DNA from: VBAS01 sp964581455
Lineage (GTDB): Bacteria > Bacteroidota > Bacteroidia > Chitinophagales > Chitinophagaceae
Assembly (NCBI GenBank): GCA_964581455.1
Contig: CAZOOT010000108.1
Coordinates: 1-10,978, forward strand
Direction of reading: 5' to 3'
DNA length: 10,978 bases
Shown: positions 5,161-10,978 of the stretch, in pieces
Layout: each line of letters starts with the position of its first letter
Position numbering within the stretch: the stretch's first letter is position 1
Notes under the pieces: model-generated
Told to the model about the DNA's origin: nothing
Database searches by the model: none
What the model saw: the letters and a program-made list of their open reading frames with translations, nothing else
Program-made: the position numbers and the translations under genes

Positions 5161-6843
5161 TTATTTTACAAATTCAAAGACATCCCCATCAAACAATCCC
5201 ATGTCGCTGAGTTTTAAATGTGGAATTACGAGCAGGGCCATAAATGAAAGCGTCATGAACGGAGAATTCAAAGTGGACCCAAGTTCTTCTTTAACCATTT
5301 TATCAATAGCAGTATAAGCTGCAGCTATTTTATATCCATCTTCGTTACTCATTAATCCGGCAACAGGTAAAGCAAGTATCTTTTCTTTTTCATTTCCAAT
5401 TGCACTGACTCCTCCTTTTTTCTCAATAATTAAATTAACTGCCTTGCAAATACTTTCATCGTCCACACCCACGGCAACTATATTGTGGCTGTCGTGTGCT
5501 ACGGAAGAAGCAATAGCTCCTTTCTTTATCCCGAAATTTTTGATAAATGCTTTTGCAACAGGTGCGTCCTTATATCGGTTTACAACTACAATTTTCAAAA
5601 TGTCTTTTTCAATATCAGTTTGTAGTTTGTAGTCTTTAGTTTTTAGTTGAGCTGAAATTTTATTTGTTATGAGTTGCCCATCCAAAGCTTCAATTAATGA
5701 AGTGGTCTGTTGTCCATTGTCTGTCGTCACCACAAATGCAAAATCCTCAACCTTCTTTTTACTACAGGAAAAATTATTTATAATTTTTGACTTTTGACTT
5801 TTTATTTTTGACTTCCCGTTTTCAGCCACCAGTTCTCCATTGATAAAAGTTTTTACAACTTCAAAATTTTCTAAATCTTTTACCAAAATAAAATCAGCAG
5901 GATCTCCTGCTTTCAATAAACCAACATCCAGCTTATAATGTTTAACCGGGTTGATACAGGCAGCTTTCAATACTTTGAATAAATCAATCCCTTTTGCCAC
6001 TGCTCTTGCACATAGCTGGTTAATATGCCCCTCTACCAAACTGTCCGGATGTTTATCATCACTGCAAAACATCATCGTTTCCGGATAATCATTCAACAGA
6101 TCAATTAATGCTTCAAAGTTTTTAGCGGCACTTCCTTCACGGATGATAATTTTCATTCCGTTTTGTAATTTGTCCAATGCTTCTTCTCTTGTAAAGCATT
6201 CGTGGTCGGTGGCCCCCCTAAATCCCCCCAACGGGGGGACTTTAGAGTCCGATGGTTGAGAAATTCTTTCAATGTAAAGAAGTGCTTCTTCTCCTCTTAA
6301 GCCAGGTGCATGGCCATCTACCGGTTTTAACAAACGATGCGCAGCTTCAATTTTCTTCATCACTTCTTCCTCTTCATTCAACACACCTGGAAAATTCATC
6401 ATCTCACTCAGGTATTTTATTTCATCTCTTTTCAAAAGTTCTTCTACATCATCTGCATCTATGGTAGCCCCTGCGGTTTCAAAAACAGTTGCCGGCACAC
6501 AACTCGGTGCACCAAAATTGAATTTGAAAGGAACTGTTTTTCCATTCGCTATCATAAATTCTATACCTTCCAAGCCACACACATTGGCAATCTCATGCGG
6601 ATCACTGACGGTGGCTACCGTGCCATGCACAACGGCCAGTTTTGCAAATTCTGAGGGTACCAGCATGGAACTTTCAATATGAACATGGGCATCAATAAAA
6701 CCGGGTAGGATATAGCCGGTTGATTGCTGCAATTCTTTTTCCGTGATAGAAATGATTTTTCCGTCACTGACAACTATTTCTACAGGGGATATCGTCTGTT
6801 TTTCAATATTAACCAGATTGCCTGTTATGGAAAAATTATTCAT
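5161..6843 (-). CDS. ade: Adenine deaminase
   Basis: Hydrolyses adenine to hypoxanthine and ammonia in purine salvage; cytoplasmic, metal-dependent, of the amidohydrolase superfamily (AdeC/YicP type). The 560-residue protein has the family layout: a small N-terminal beta part, metal-binding DAHVHIESS (51-59), DPHE (81-84), DGHAPGLRG (176-184), TDHECFT (212-218), IREGSAAKN (234-242), CSDDKHPD (260-267), NPVKHY (298-303), and the C-terminal domain with IEALDGQLITN (384-394), ASSVAHDSHN (445-454) and LPVAGLMS (492-499). All conserved motifs are present, so it should be active. The odd part is four in-frame stretches made of repeat-like DNA: residues 198-211, 344-354, 372-380 and 399-409. All lie between conserved blocks, in presumed surface loops. 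The ATG at 6843 gives the usual N-terminus. It is divergent from the LolA-like gene across 262 bases. Confidence 0.97.
   Translation of the reverse strand: MNNFSITGNLVNIEKQTISPVEIVVSDGKIISITEKELQQSTGYILPGFIDAHVHIESSMLVPSEFAKLAVVHGTVATVSDPHEIANVCGLEGIEFMIANGKTVPFKFNFGAPSCVPATVFETAGATIDADDVEELLKRDEIKYLSEMMNFPGVLNEEEEVMKKIEAAHRLLKPVDGHAPGLRGEEALLYIERISQPSDSKVPPLGGFRGATDHECFTREEALDKLQNGMKIIIREGSAAKNFEALIDLLNDYPETMMFCSDDKHPDSLVEGHINQLCARAVAKGIDLFKVLKAACINPVKHYKLDVGLLKAGDPADFILVKDLENFEVVKTFINGELVAENGKSKIKSQKSKIINNFSCSKKKVEDFAFVVTTDNGQQTTSLIEALDGQLITNKISAQLKTKDYKLQTDIEKDILKIVVVNRYKDAPVAKAFIKNFGIKKGAIASSVAHDSHNIVAVGVDDESICKAVNLIIEKKGGVSAIGNEKEKILALPVAGLMSNEDGYKIAAAYTAIDKMVKEELGSTLNSPFMTLSFMALLVIPHLKLSDMGLFDGDVFEFVK
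5617..5649. repeat. Short-period AGTTTGT/AGTCTTTAGTTTTTAG repeat inside ade
   Basis: An internally repetitive stretch with the unit AGTTTGT repeated and then drifting to AGTCTTTAGTTTTTAG. On the coding strand it reads ACTAAA-ACTAAAGACTACAAACTACAAACT, a style I know from Bacteroidota intergenic regions. It encodes residues 399-409 (QLKTKDYKLQT) of adenine deaminase, between ALDGQLITN and DIEKDILKIVVVNRY. The frame is kept. Confidence 0.65.
5704..5728. repeat. GTCTGTTGTCCATTGTCTGTCGTC-type repeat inside ade
   Basis: A run of GTC-TGT-type units (GGTCTGTTGTCC, then ATTGTCTGTCGTC) of the kind that often lies between genes in Bacteroidota. It encodes residues 372-380 (VTTDNGQQT) of adenine deaminase, immediately before the conserved IEALDGQLITN. 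Its base composition (few A on this strand, no long T-runs) differs from the neighbouring codons. Confidence 0.6.
5784..5814. repeat. TTTTGACTTTTGACT-type repeat inside ade
   Basis: TTTTTGACT occurs twice in full and TTTTGACT once more between them within 31 bases, interspersed with T-runs. It encodes residues 344-354 of adenine deaminase (KSKIKSQKSKI), where the KSK and KSQKSK duplication mirrors the DNA repeat. It sits right after GELVAENG, a surface turn of the family, and before INNF. Confidence 0.65.
6211..6250. repeat. GC-rich hairpin repeat element inserted in frame in ade
   Basis: A hairpin-forming element: TCCCCCC (6223-6229), a three-base loop, and GGGGGGA (6233-6239). With one bulged C (6240) the stem continues for CTAAA/TTTAG, giving about 12 bp. 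It belongs by appearance to the CCCCTAAATCCCCC...GGGGGACTTTAG repeats scattered in Bacteroidota and some cyanobacterial genomes. Here it is translated on the minus strand as SDSKVPPLGGFRGA (residues 198-211), immediately before the TDHE motif. From memory of the family, YIERIS should join directly to TDHE, so about 16 residues (48 bases) look inserted. Confidence 0.75.
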
Positions 6844-6873
6844 ACTGGAAAAATGTTTGAATCTTTGTTTTAG

Positions 6874-6901
6874 GTTGATGCCAAGTTAAATACTAAATTT
6901 G
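6874..6901 (+). promoter_or_regulatory. Bacteroidota-type promoter match (distal) for the LolA-like gene
   Basis: TTG at 6874-6876 and TAAATTTG at 6894-6901, separated by 17 bases, match the Bacteroidota consensus TTG-N(17-23)-TAnnTTTG exactly. Use of this promoter would leave a 5' leader of almost 200 bases before the ATG at 7106. The region is AT-rich, so chance matches are possible. Confidence 0.45.
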
Positions 6902-6927
6902 AAACCCATTCTATAAAAATAAATTTG
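6898..6927 (+). promoter_or_regulatory. Second overlapping promoter match for the LolA-like gene
   Basis: TTTG at 6898-6901 and TAAATTTG at 6920-6927, with an 18-base spacer, again match the -33/-7 consensus. The -33 element is the end of the -7 box of the first match, so the two promoters overlap and could not both be occupied at once. The predicted leader is about 170 bases and contains the large inverted repeat at 7016-7065. Confidence 0.45.
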
Positions 6928-7015
6928 ACTTTACTTTATAATGTTTAGTAAAAATCATGGTAAACATTTGGCGCTTTCCATTTTACAAAAATTAAAACAA
7001 ACTAATGAAATGAGC

Positions 7016-7065
7016 CATAAAAATTTTCAAGCAAATTCATACTAACCGGGATGAAAATTTTTATG
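7016..7065. promoter_or_regulatory. Perfect 14-bp inverted repeat upstream of the LolA-like gene
   Basis: CATAAAAATTTTCA (7016-7029) is repeated as its exact reverse complement at 7052-7065, with a 22-base spacer. It ends 40 bases before the ATG at 7106. It is in the divergent region with ade, so it is not the terminator of a known gene. It could be two operator half-sites for a dimeric regulator or, if the promoter matches upstream are used, a leader hairpin that affects translation or transcript stability. Both arms contain the self-complementary AAAATTTT. Confidence 0.5.
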
Positions 7066-7105
7066 AAGAATTCCAAGTGACAAAAAAACAATAAAAAACA
7101 TACAC

Positions 7106-7813
7106 ATGAAAAAGATCATTTACATCGTTGCTTTTTTCTTTGCATTAAACCTAAATACAACTGCACAAACAGTTGATGAAATTATCAGCAAACATATTGA
7201 AGCCATTGGCGGAAAAGAAAAACTGCTGGAACTGAAAACCGTTGTTTCCGAAGGAAAATTTATTTTCCAGGGAATGGATATTCCGGTTACTATTTACCAG
7301 ACGCATAATAAAGGCACGAGAATTGAAATAAATGTAATGGGTATGACTGGTTTTATAATTAATACACCCACAGAAGGCTGGACCTTTATGCCATTTCAGG
7401 GAATGACTGCTCCAGAAGCAATGGCTGCAGACCTGGTGAAAGAAGGTACAGACCAACTTGACCTGCAGGGGCCGCTTTTAAATTTTACCGAAAAAGGTCA
7501 TACAGTTGAGTATTTGGGTAAAGAAGATTTTGAAGGCACAGAATGTTTTAAACTAAAAGCTTTATTGAAAGGCGGATCGGAACTGACTATGTACATTGAC
7601 CCATCCAATTATTATATAATTAAACAGATTATAAAATCAAAAGCCGCCGGACAGGAAGCTGACCAGGTGCAAACTTTCAGTAATTTTCAGAAAACACCTG
7701 AAGGACTGGTATTTGCTTTTGACCAGACTGGATTTGGTCCGGGTGAAATCAGCTTTACTAAAATAGAAGTAAATAAACTCATTGAAGAAGCAAAATATAA
7801 AGCATCCAAATAA
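7106..7813 (+). CDS. Exported LolA-like / outer membrane lipoprotein-sorting-type protein
   Basis: A 235-residue protein with a clear signal peptide (MKK, hydrophobic 4-14, cleavage at TAQ, 19-21), so periplasmic. The mature protein starts TVDEIISKHIEAIGGKEKL (22-40), the usual opening of Bacteroidota proteins of the LolA-like fold, and then shows alternating beta strands: VSEGKFIFQGMDIPVTIYQTHNKGTRIEI (about 47-75), a GW...P...M segment (91-100), EYLGKEDFEGTECFKLKA (135-152), MYIDPSNYYIIK (162-173) and a final strand near 203-220. LolA-like proteins bind acyl chains in a half-barrel; whether this one carries lipoproteins is not shown. It is not the usual LolA, which sits in other contexts and begins differently. 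The gene is followed by a rho-independent terminator and preceded by two promoter matches, so it is probably monocistronic. Confidence 0.75.
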   Translation: MKKIIYIVAFFFALNLNTTAQTVDEIISKHIEAIGGKEKLLELKTVVSEGKFIFQGMDIPVTIYQTHNKGTRIEINVMGMTGFIINTPTEGWTFMPFQGMTAPEAMAADLVKEGTDQLDLQGPLLNFTEKGHTVEYLGKEDFEGTECFKLKALLKGGSELTMYIDPSNYYIIKQIIKSKAAGQEADQVQTFSNFQKTPEGLVFAFDQTGFGPGEISFTKIEVNKLIEEAKYKASK

Positions 7814-7825
7814 AAAGTATACAGA

Positions 7826-7860
7826 TAAAAAAACCCGGTAAAAAGCTGGGTTTTCTTATT
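7826..7860 (+). terminator. Rho-independent terminator after the LolA-like gene
   Basis: AAAACCC (7830-7836) pairs with GGGTTTT (7848-7854), with GG/CT-type pairs extending the stem inwards to about 9 bp and a loop of about 7 bases. The stem ends in a T-rich tract (TTTTCTTATTTTA). It lies 16 bases after the stop codon and separates the LolA-like gene from the propeller gene, which must then have its own promoter or depend on read-through. Confidence 0.8.
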
Positions 7861-7883
7861 TTAGGATCATTCAAAACTAAAGC

Positions 7884-10800
7884 ATGATGAAAAAACAATA
7901 TTTATTCATAGGCATTTCATTTATCTTTTTTTCTCAGACAATTCAATCACAAATCAACTCTTCTACATTTGGCATGATGGAGGCAAGGATCCTGGGGCCC
8001 GGCACCATGAGCGGCCGCATTACTGCTATTGAAGGAGTGAATGCAGATGGAAAAACAATATATATCGGCACTGCCGGCGGTGGCATCTGGAAAACGACCA
8101 ATGCCGGTGCATCGTTTAAACCCATATTTGATAAATACTGCCAGTCTATTGGTGCCATGGCTATTGATCAGAAAAATCCAAGAGTCATTTATGCCGGAAC
8201 GGGTGAAAGCAATATGCGGAATTCTGTTTCAATCGGAGATGGTTTATATAAATCAACTGATGCCGGGGATAACTGGACGAAGATCGGGTTGGATAGCACA
8301 GAGCATATTTCAAAAATCATTATTGATCCTAAAAATTCTGATATAATATATATAGCTGCTCCAGGTCCATTATGGAGTGATGGAACTCATCGTGGTTTAT
8401 ACAAATCAACAGACGCCGGAAAAACCTGGAATAAAATTTTATATATAAATGAAAAAACAGGTTGTGCAGATATTGCAGTAGATCCGGAAAACACGAATAT
8501 AATTTATGCTACCACCTGGCAATTCAGAAGACTGCCTTATTCATTTAATTCCGGAGGTCCGGGAAGTGGAATGTATAAAAGTAACGATGCAGGAAAAACC
8601 TGGAAAGAATTAAGTAAAGGATTGCCTGCAAAGCCTTTTGGCCGGGTTGCTCTTACACTTGCCCCCAGTTCACCTAAAAATATGCTGGCAATTGTAGAAT
8701 CGGCAAACACCGGATTATATATCTCTTCAGATGGCGGAGAAAACTGGAAGCAACAGAGTGCTTCATTCAATGTGGTGTCTCGTCCATTTTATTTCAGCAC
8801 ATTAGTTATTGATCCGAAAGATCCGAAAAGAGTTTATCGCCCTGCATTAAGTTTTTCTTATTCAAGTGATGGAGGTTATTCATTTACTGATGCAAGTAAT
8901 GAAGGCGGCTGGGTGCATAGCGATCATCATGCTCTCTGGATAAATCCTGATAATACGAACCAGATGTATCTCGGTACAGATGGTGGAGTTTATATCAGTT
9001 TAGATCGGGGTGCCACATGGACCTTTGTACATAACTTACCTGTGGGACAATTTTATCATGTAGCTGCTGATAACAATGATCCATACAGAGTTTATGGTGG
9101 ACTACAGGATAATGGTAGCTGGTTTGCGCCTTCGGCAAAACCTGGTGGTGTATCTAATGGTGATTGGAAAGCAATATATGGTGGGGATGGATTCTGGACA
9201 GTACCGGACCCGAATGATCCTAATATAGCTTACGCAGAATCACAAGGTGGAAATATCGGGAGAGTTAACCTTACGAATTTAAAATCTGTAAATATAAAAC
9301 CACAAAAAGGTCCAGACGATGAAAAGCTACGTTGGAACTGGAATACACCAATTGTATTTGGCACTAAGAATACAAAGAATTTATATACCGGGTCACAATA
9401 TCTATTTAAGTCAACAGACCGTGGTTCTAACTGGACAAAGATCTCTGCTGATCTCACTACTAATGACAAAAAGAAACAAGAGCAGGAAGAAAGCGGTGGT
9501 ATCAGTGCTGATAATACATCTGCAGAAAATCATTGCACCATTTTTGCCATTGCAGAATCTCCGCTTGATGAAAACATTATTTGGATAGGCACGGACGATG
9601 GCAATATTCAGTACACGGTCAATGCCGGAAAAAACTGGACAAATGTTTCTGCTAATTATAAATCCACTGGCATTCCGGCACAAACATGGATCAGCAGTAT
9701 TGAGCCAAGCCGCTTTGATAAGAACACCGTGTATGCAACTTTTGACAACCATATGTATGGTGATCATAAAACTTATCTGGGCAAATCAACAGACATGGGA
9801 AAAACCTGGAAGCTGATCAGCAGTACAGAGTTCACTGGCTTTGCACATAAAATAAAAGAAGACCTTGTAAATAAAGATTTACTTTTCCTTGGAACCGAAA
9901 TGGGATTGTTTGCTTCAGTAGATGGCGGTGAAAACTGGTTCAGGATGAAAAATAATATTCCGGAAAAAGCATTGGTAAGAGATATCCAGATTCAGCCCGC
10001 AACAAACGACCTGGTGCTGGGTACCCATGGCCGCGGTGTGATTATTATAGATGATATCACACCCATGAGAACATTGACAAAAGATATTGCAGCTAAAGAT
10101 TTTCATTTTATTCCAACTCCTACAATTGTATTGACCAATGGAAGATTTGGTGACGGTGGATTTCCAAGCACCGGAGGTTATGTAGCACCAAACCCTGTTT
10201 CTATTCCACCTATTCAATATTACCTGAAAGACAGAATTTCATCGGGTGATGTGACTGTGGAAGTATATGACAAAGAGGGAAACCTGCTACAATCCATTCC
10301 CGGCAGTAAAAGAAAAGGATTAAATAAAGTGAGCTGGAATCTCCGGATGAAACCACCTAAAATTGCTTCGGGTGGAACCAAAATAGATTTCGGTGGATTT
10401 ATAGCTCCGATGGTATTACCGGGAGATTATACAGTAAAAATAAAAACTAAAGACAAAGAATATACGCAGACTATAAAGCTGGTGCATGATGAAAAAAATA
10501 AAGACTTTTCACTTGCTGACAGGCAGCTTCAATACAAAACCGCCATGCTCCTTTATAAAATGCATGAAGAACTTGCAGCAGCAGTAGATGATATTAATGA
10601 GAAGCAAAAAATGATAAAGGATAACCTGGAGAAAGTAAAAGATCCTGCTACAAAAAAAATAATGGAAGAGTTTAATGCTAAACTTGAAACGGAAAGAGCT
10701 GAGATGCTTGCTACCAAACAAAAATCAATTTTTGCTGATGAAGAAAGGTTAAGAGAAAAGATTAGTGATGTATATGCATCTGTTGCAGGACAGGAAGCTC

Positions 10801-10952
10801 CGCCTTCAAATTTACAGGTGCAGCGGGTAGGATTGCTGGAGAAAGATGTTATAAAATCAAAAATGGCGGTAAAGCAGATCAATGATAAATATTATAAACC
10901 TGTCTTTGATCAGTTGGTGAAAGAAGGATTGGTGAAGCCGAAAGCTTTTTAA
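7884..10952 (+). CDS. Secreted Asp-box beta-propeller protein (sortilin/VPS10-like, 'glycosyl hydrolase'-type)
   Basis: A 1022-residue exported protein. A signal peptide covers residues 1-22 (MMKK, hydrophobic 6-20, cleavage near QSQ). Either of the two adjacent ATGs could be the start. Residues about 30-725 contain eleven Asp-box motifs (S/T-x-D/N-x-G-x-x-W/F) at 70, 123, 174, 232, 280, 326, 371, 509, 577, 634 and 677, many as KSTDAGKTW. These mark beta-propeller blades of the sortilin/BNR type, probably two propellers. About 775-865 is an Ig-like strand-rich domain (FlgD-like pattern), and about 880-965 is a charged helical, coiled-coil-prone segment. Such proteins are often named glycosyl hydrolase or sialidase, but no catalytic residues can be assigned here; a binding or scaffold role is equally likely. 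No membrane anchor or C-terminal T9SS sorting domain is evident. Length is typical for the group. Confidence 0.88.
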   Translation: MMKKQYLFIGISFIFFSQTIQSQINSSTFGMMEARILGPGTMSGRITAIEGVNADGKTIYIGTAGGGIWKTTNAGASFKPIFDKYCQSIGAMAIDQKNPRVIYAGTGESNMRNSVSIGDGLYKSTDAGDNWTKIGLDSTEHISKIIIDPKNSDIIYIAAPGPLWSDGTHRGLYKSTDAGKTWNKILYINEKTGCADIAVDPENTNIIYATTWQFRRLPYSFNSGGPGSGMYKSNDAGKTWKELSKGLPAKPFGRVALTLAPSSPKNMLAIVESANTGLYISSDGGENWKQQSASFNVVSRPFYFSTLVIDPKDPKRVYRPALSFSYSSDGGYSFTDASNEGGWVHSDHHALWINPDNTNQMYLGTDGGVYISLDRGATWTFVHNLPVGQFYHVAADNNDPYRVYGGLQDNGSWFAPSAKPGGVSNGDWKAIYGGDGFWTVPDPNDPNIAYAESQGGNIGRVNLTNLKSVNIKPQKGPDDEKLRWNWNTPIVFGTKNTKNLYTGSQYLFKSTDRGSNWTKISADLTTNDKKKQEQEESGGISADNTSAENHCTIFAIAESPLDENIIWIGTDDGNIQYTVNAGKNWTNVSANYKSTGIPAQTWISSIEPSRFDKNTVYATFDNHMYGDHKTYLGKSTDMGKTWKLISSTEFTGFAHKIKEDLVNKDLLFLGTEMGLFASVDGGENWFRMKNNIPEKALVRDIQIQPATNDLVLGTHGRGVIIIDDITPMRTLTKDIAAKDFHFIPTPTIVLTNGRFGDGGFPSTGGYVAPNPVSIPPIQYYLKDRISSGDVTVEVYDKEGNLLQSIPGSKRKGLNKVSWNLRMKPPKIASGGTKIDFGGFIAPMVLPGDYTVKIKTKDKEYTQTIKLVHDEKNKDFSLADRQLQYKTAMLLYKMHEELAAAVDDINEKQKMIKDNLEKVKDPATKKIMEEFNAKLETERAEMLATKQKSIFADEERLREKISDVYASVAGQEAPPSNLQVQRVGLLEKDVIKSKMAVKQINDKYYKPVFDQLVKEGLVKPKAF

Positions 10953-10978
10953 ATAAATTAGTAAAGTAACACAAAGGC

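Noticed and set aside
5617..5814. CRISPR-like array within ade
   Set aside because: The three repeats differ from each other, have no constant repeat/spacer unit, and are in frame within a gene.
6196..6258. Target-site duplication flanking the hairpin element in ade
   Set aside because: The flanks (GTCGGTGG and GTCCGATGG) resemble each other only imperfectly and are too short to claim a duplication.
6252..6682. Plus-strand ORFs of 71-105 codons opposite the adenine deaminase gene
   Set aside because: They lie antisense to a well-supported gene with all family motifs, and their translations are low-complexity shadows rich in Leu, His and Phe.
7016..7065. Inverted repeat as a terminator
   Set aside because: It lies upstream of both divergent genes, so no gene ends there, and the spacer of 22 bases is long for a terminator loop.
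1..10978. Defence island, toxin-antitoxin pair, prophage or insertion-sequence genes
   Set aside because: No nuclease, helicase, methylase, transposase, integrase or paired small genes are seen; the complete genes are explained by signalling, salvage and envelope families or remain single unknowns.
1..10978. tRNA, rRNA or riboswitch
   Set aside because: No cloverleaf or known riboswitch core was seen on reading the intergenic stretches of either strand.

Overview
The window looks like chromosomal DNA of a member of the Bacteroidota, most likely near the Chitinophagaceae. The supporting signs are AT-rich DNA, secreted proteins with short Lys-rich N-termini and Ala/Ser-Gln cleavage sites, no clear Shine-Dalgarno sequences, several TTG...TAnnTTTG promoter matches, a class III cyclase/TolB-like/TPR fusion, and an Asp-box (sortilin-like) beta-propeller protein. 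The lineage is inferred from gene content and style; no database search was possible.

Left part (1-3512). Two class III nucleotide cyclase genes lie in tandem on the minus strand. The left one is cut by the window edge, and the other is a complete 669-residue cyclase-TM-TolB-TPR protein. A divergent plus-strand gene for a secreted protein of unknown function follows. Just beyond its stop codon lies a minus-strand scrap of a third cyclase start, with no start codon and no body.

Middle part (3536-7105). Three minus-strand genes follow: a secreted protein with a GATase-like/DUF4350-like fold, an unrecognised 102-residue protein, and adenine deaminase (ade). The ade gene is the most unusual object here. 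It carries four stretches resembling Bacteroidota intergenic repeat DNA, all in frame: one GC-rich hairpin element next to the TDHE motif, and three different short-period AT/GT-rich repeats packed into about 65 codons. The reading frame and all conserved motifs survive.

Right part (7106-10952). Two plus-strand genes encode exported proteins, a LolA-like lipoprotein-sorting-type protein and a 1022-residue Asp-box propeller protein, separated by a rho-independent terminator. The 262-base divergent region between ade and the LolA-like gene holds two overlapping promoter matches and a perfect 14-bp inverted repeat.

The genes do not form one evident pathway. They look like ordinary housekeeping, signalling and envelope genes. 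I see no defence system, mobile-element gene, CRISPR array or RNA gene. The points of interest are the repeat-invaded ade gene, the cyclase gene remnant, and the regulatory architecture between divergent genes.
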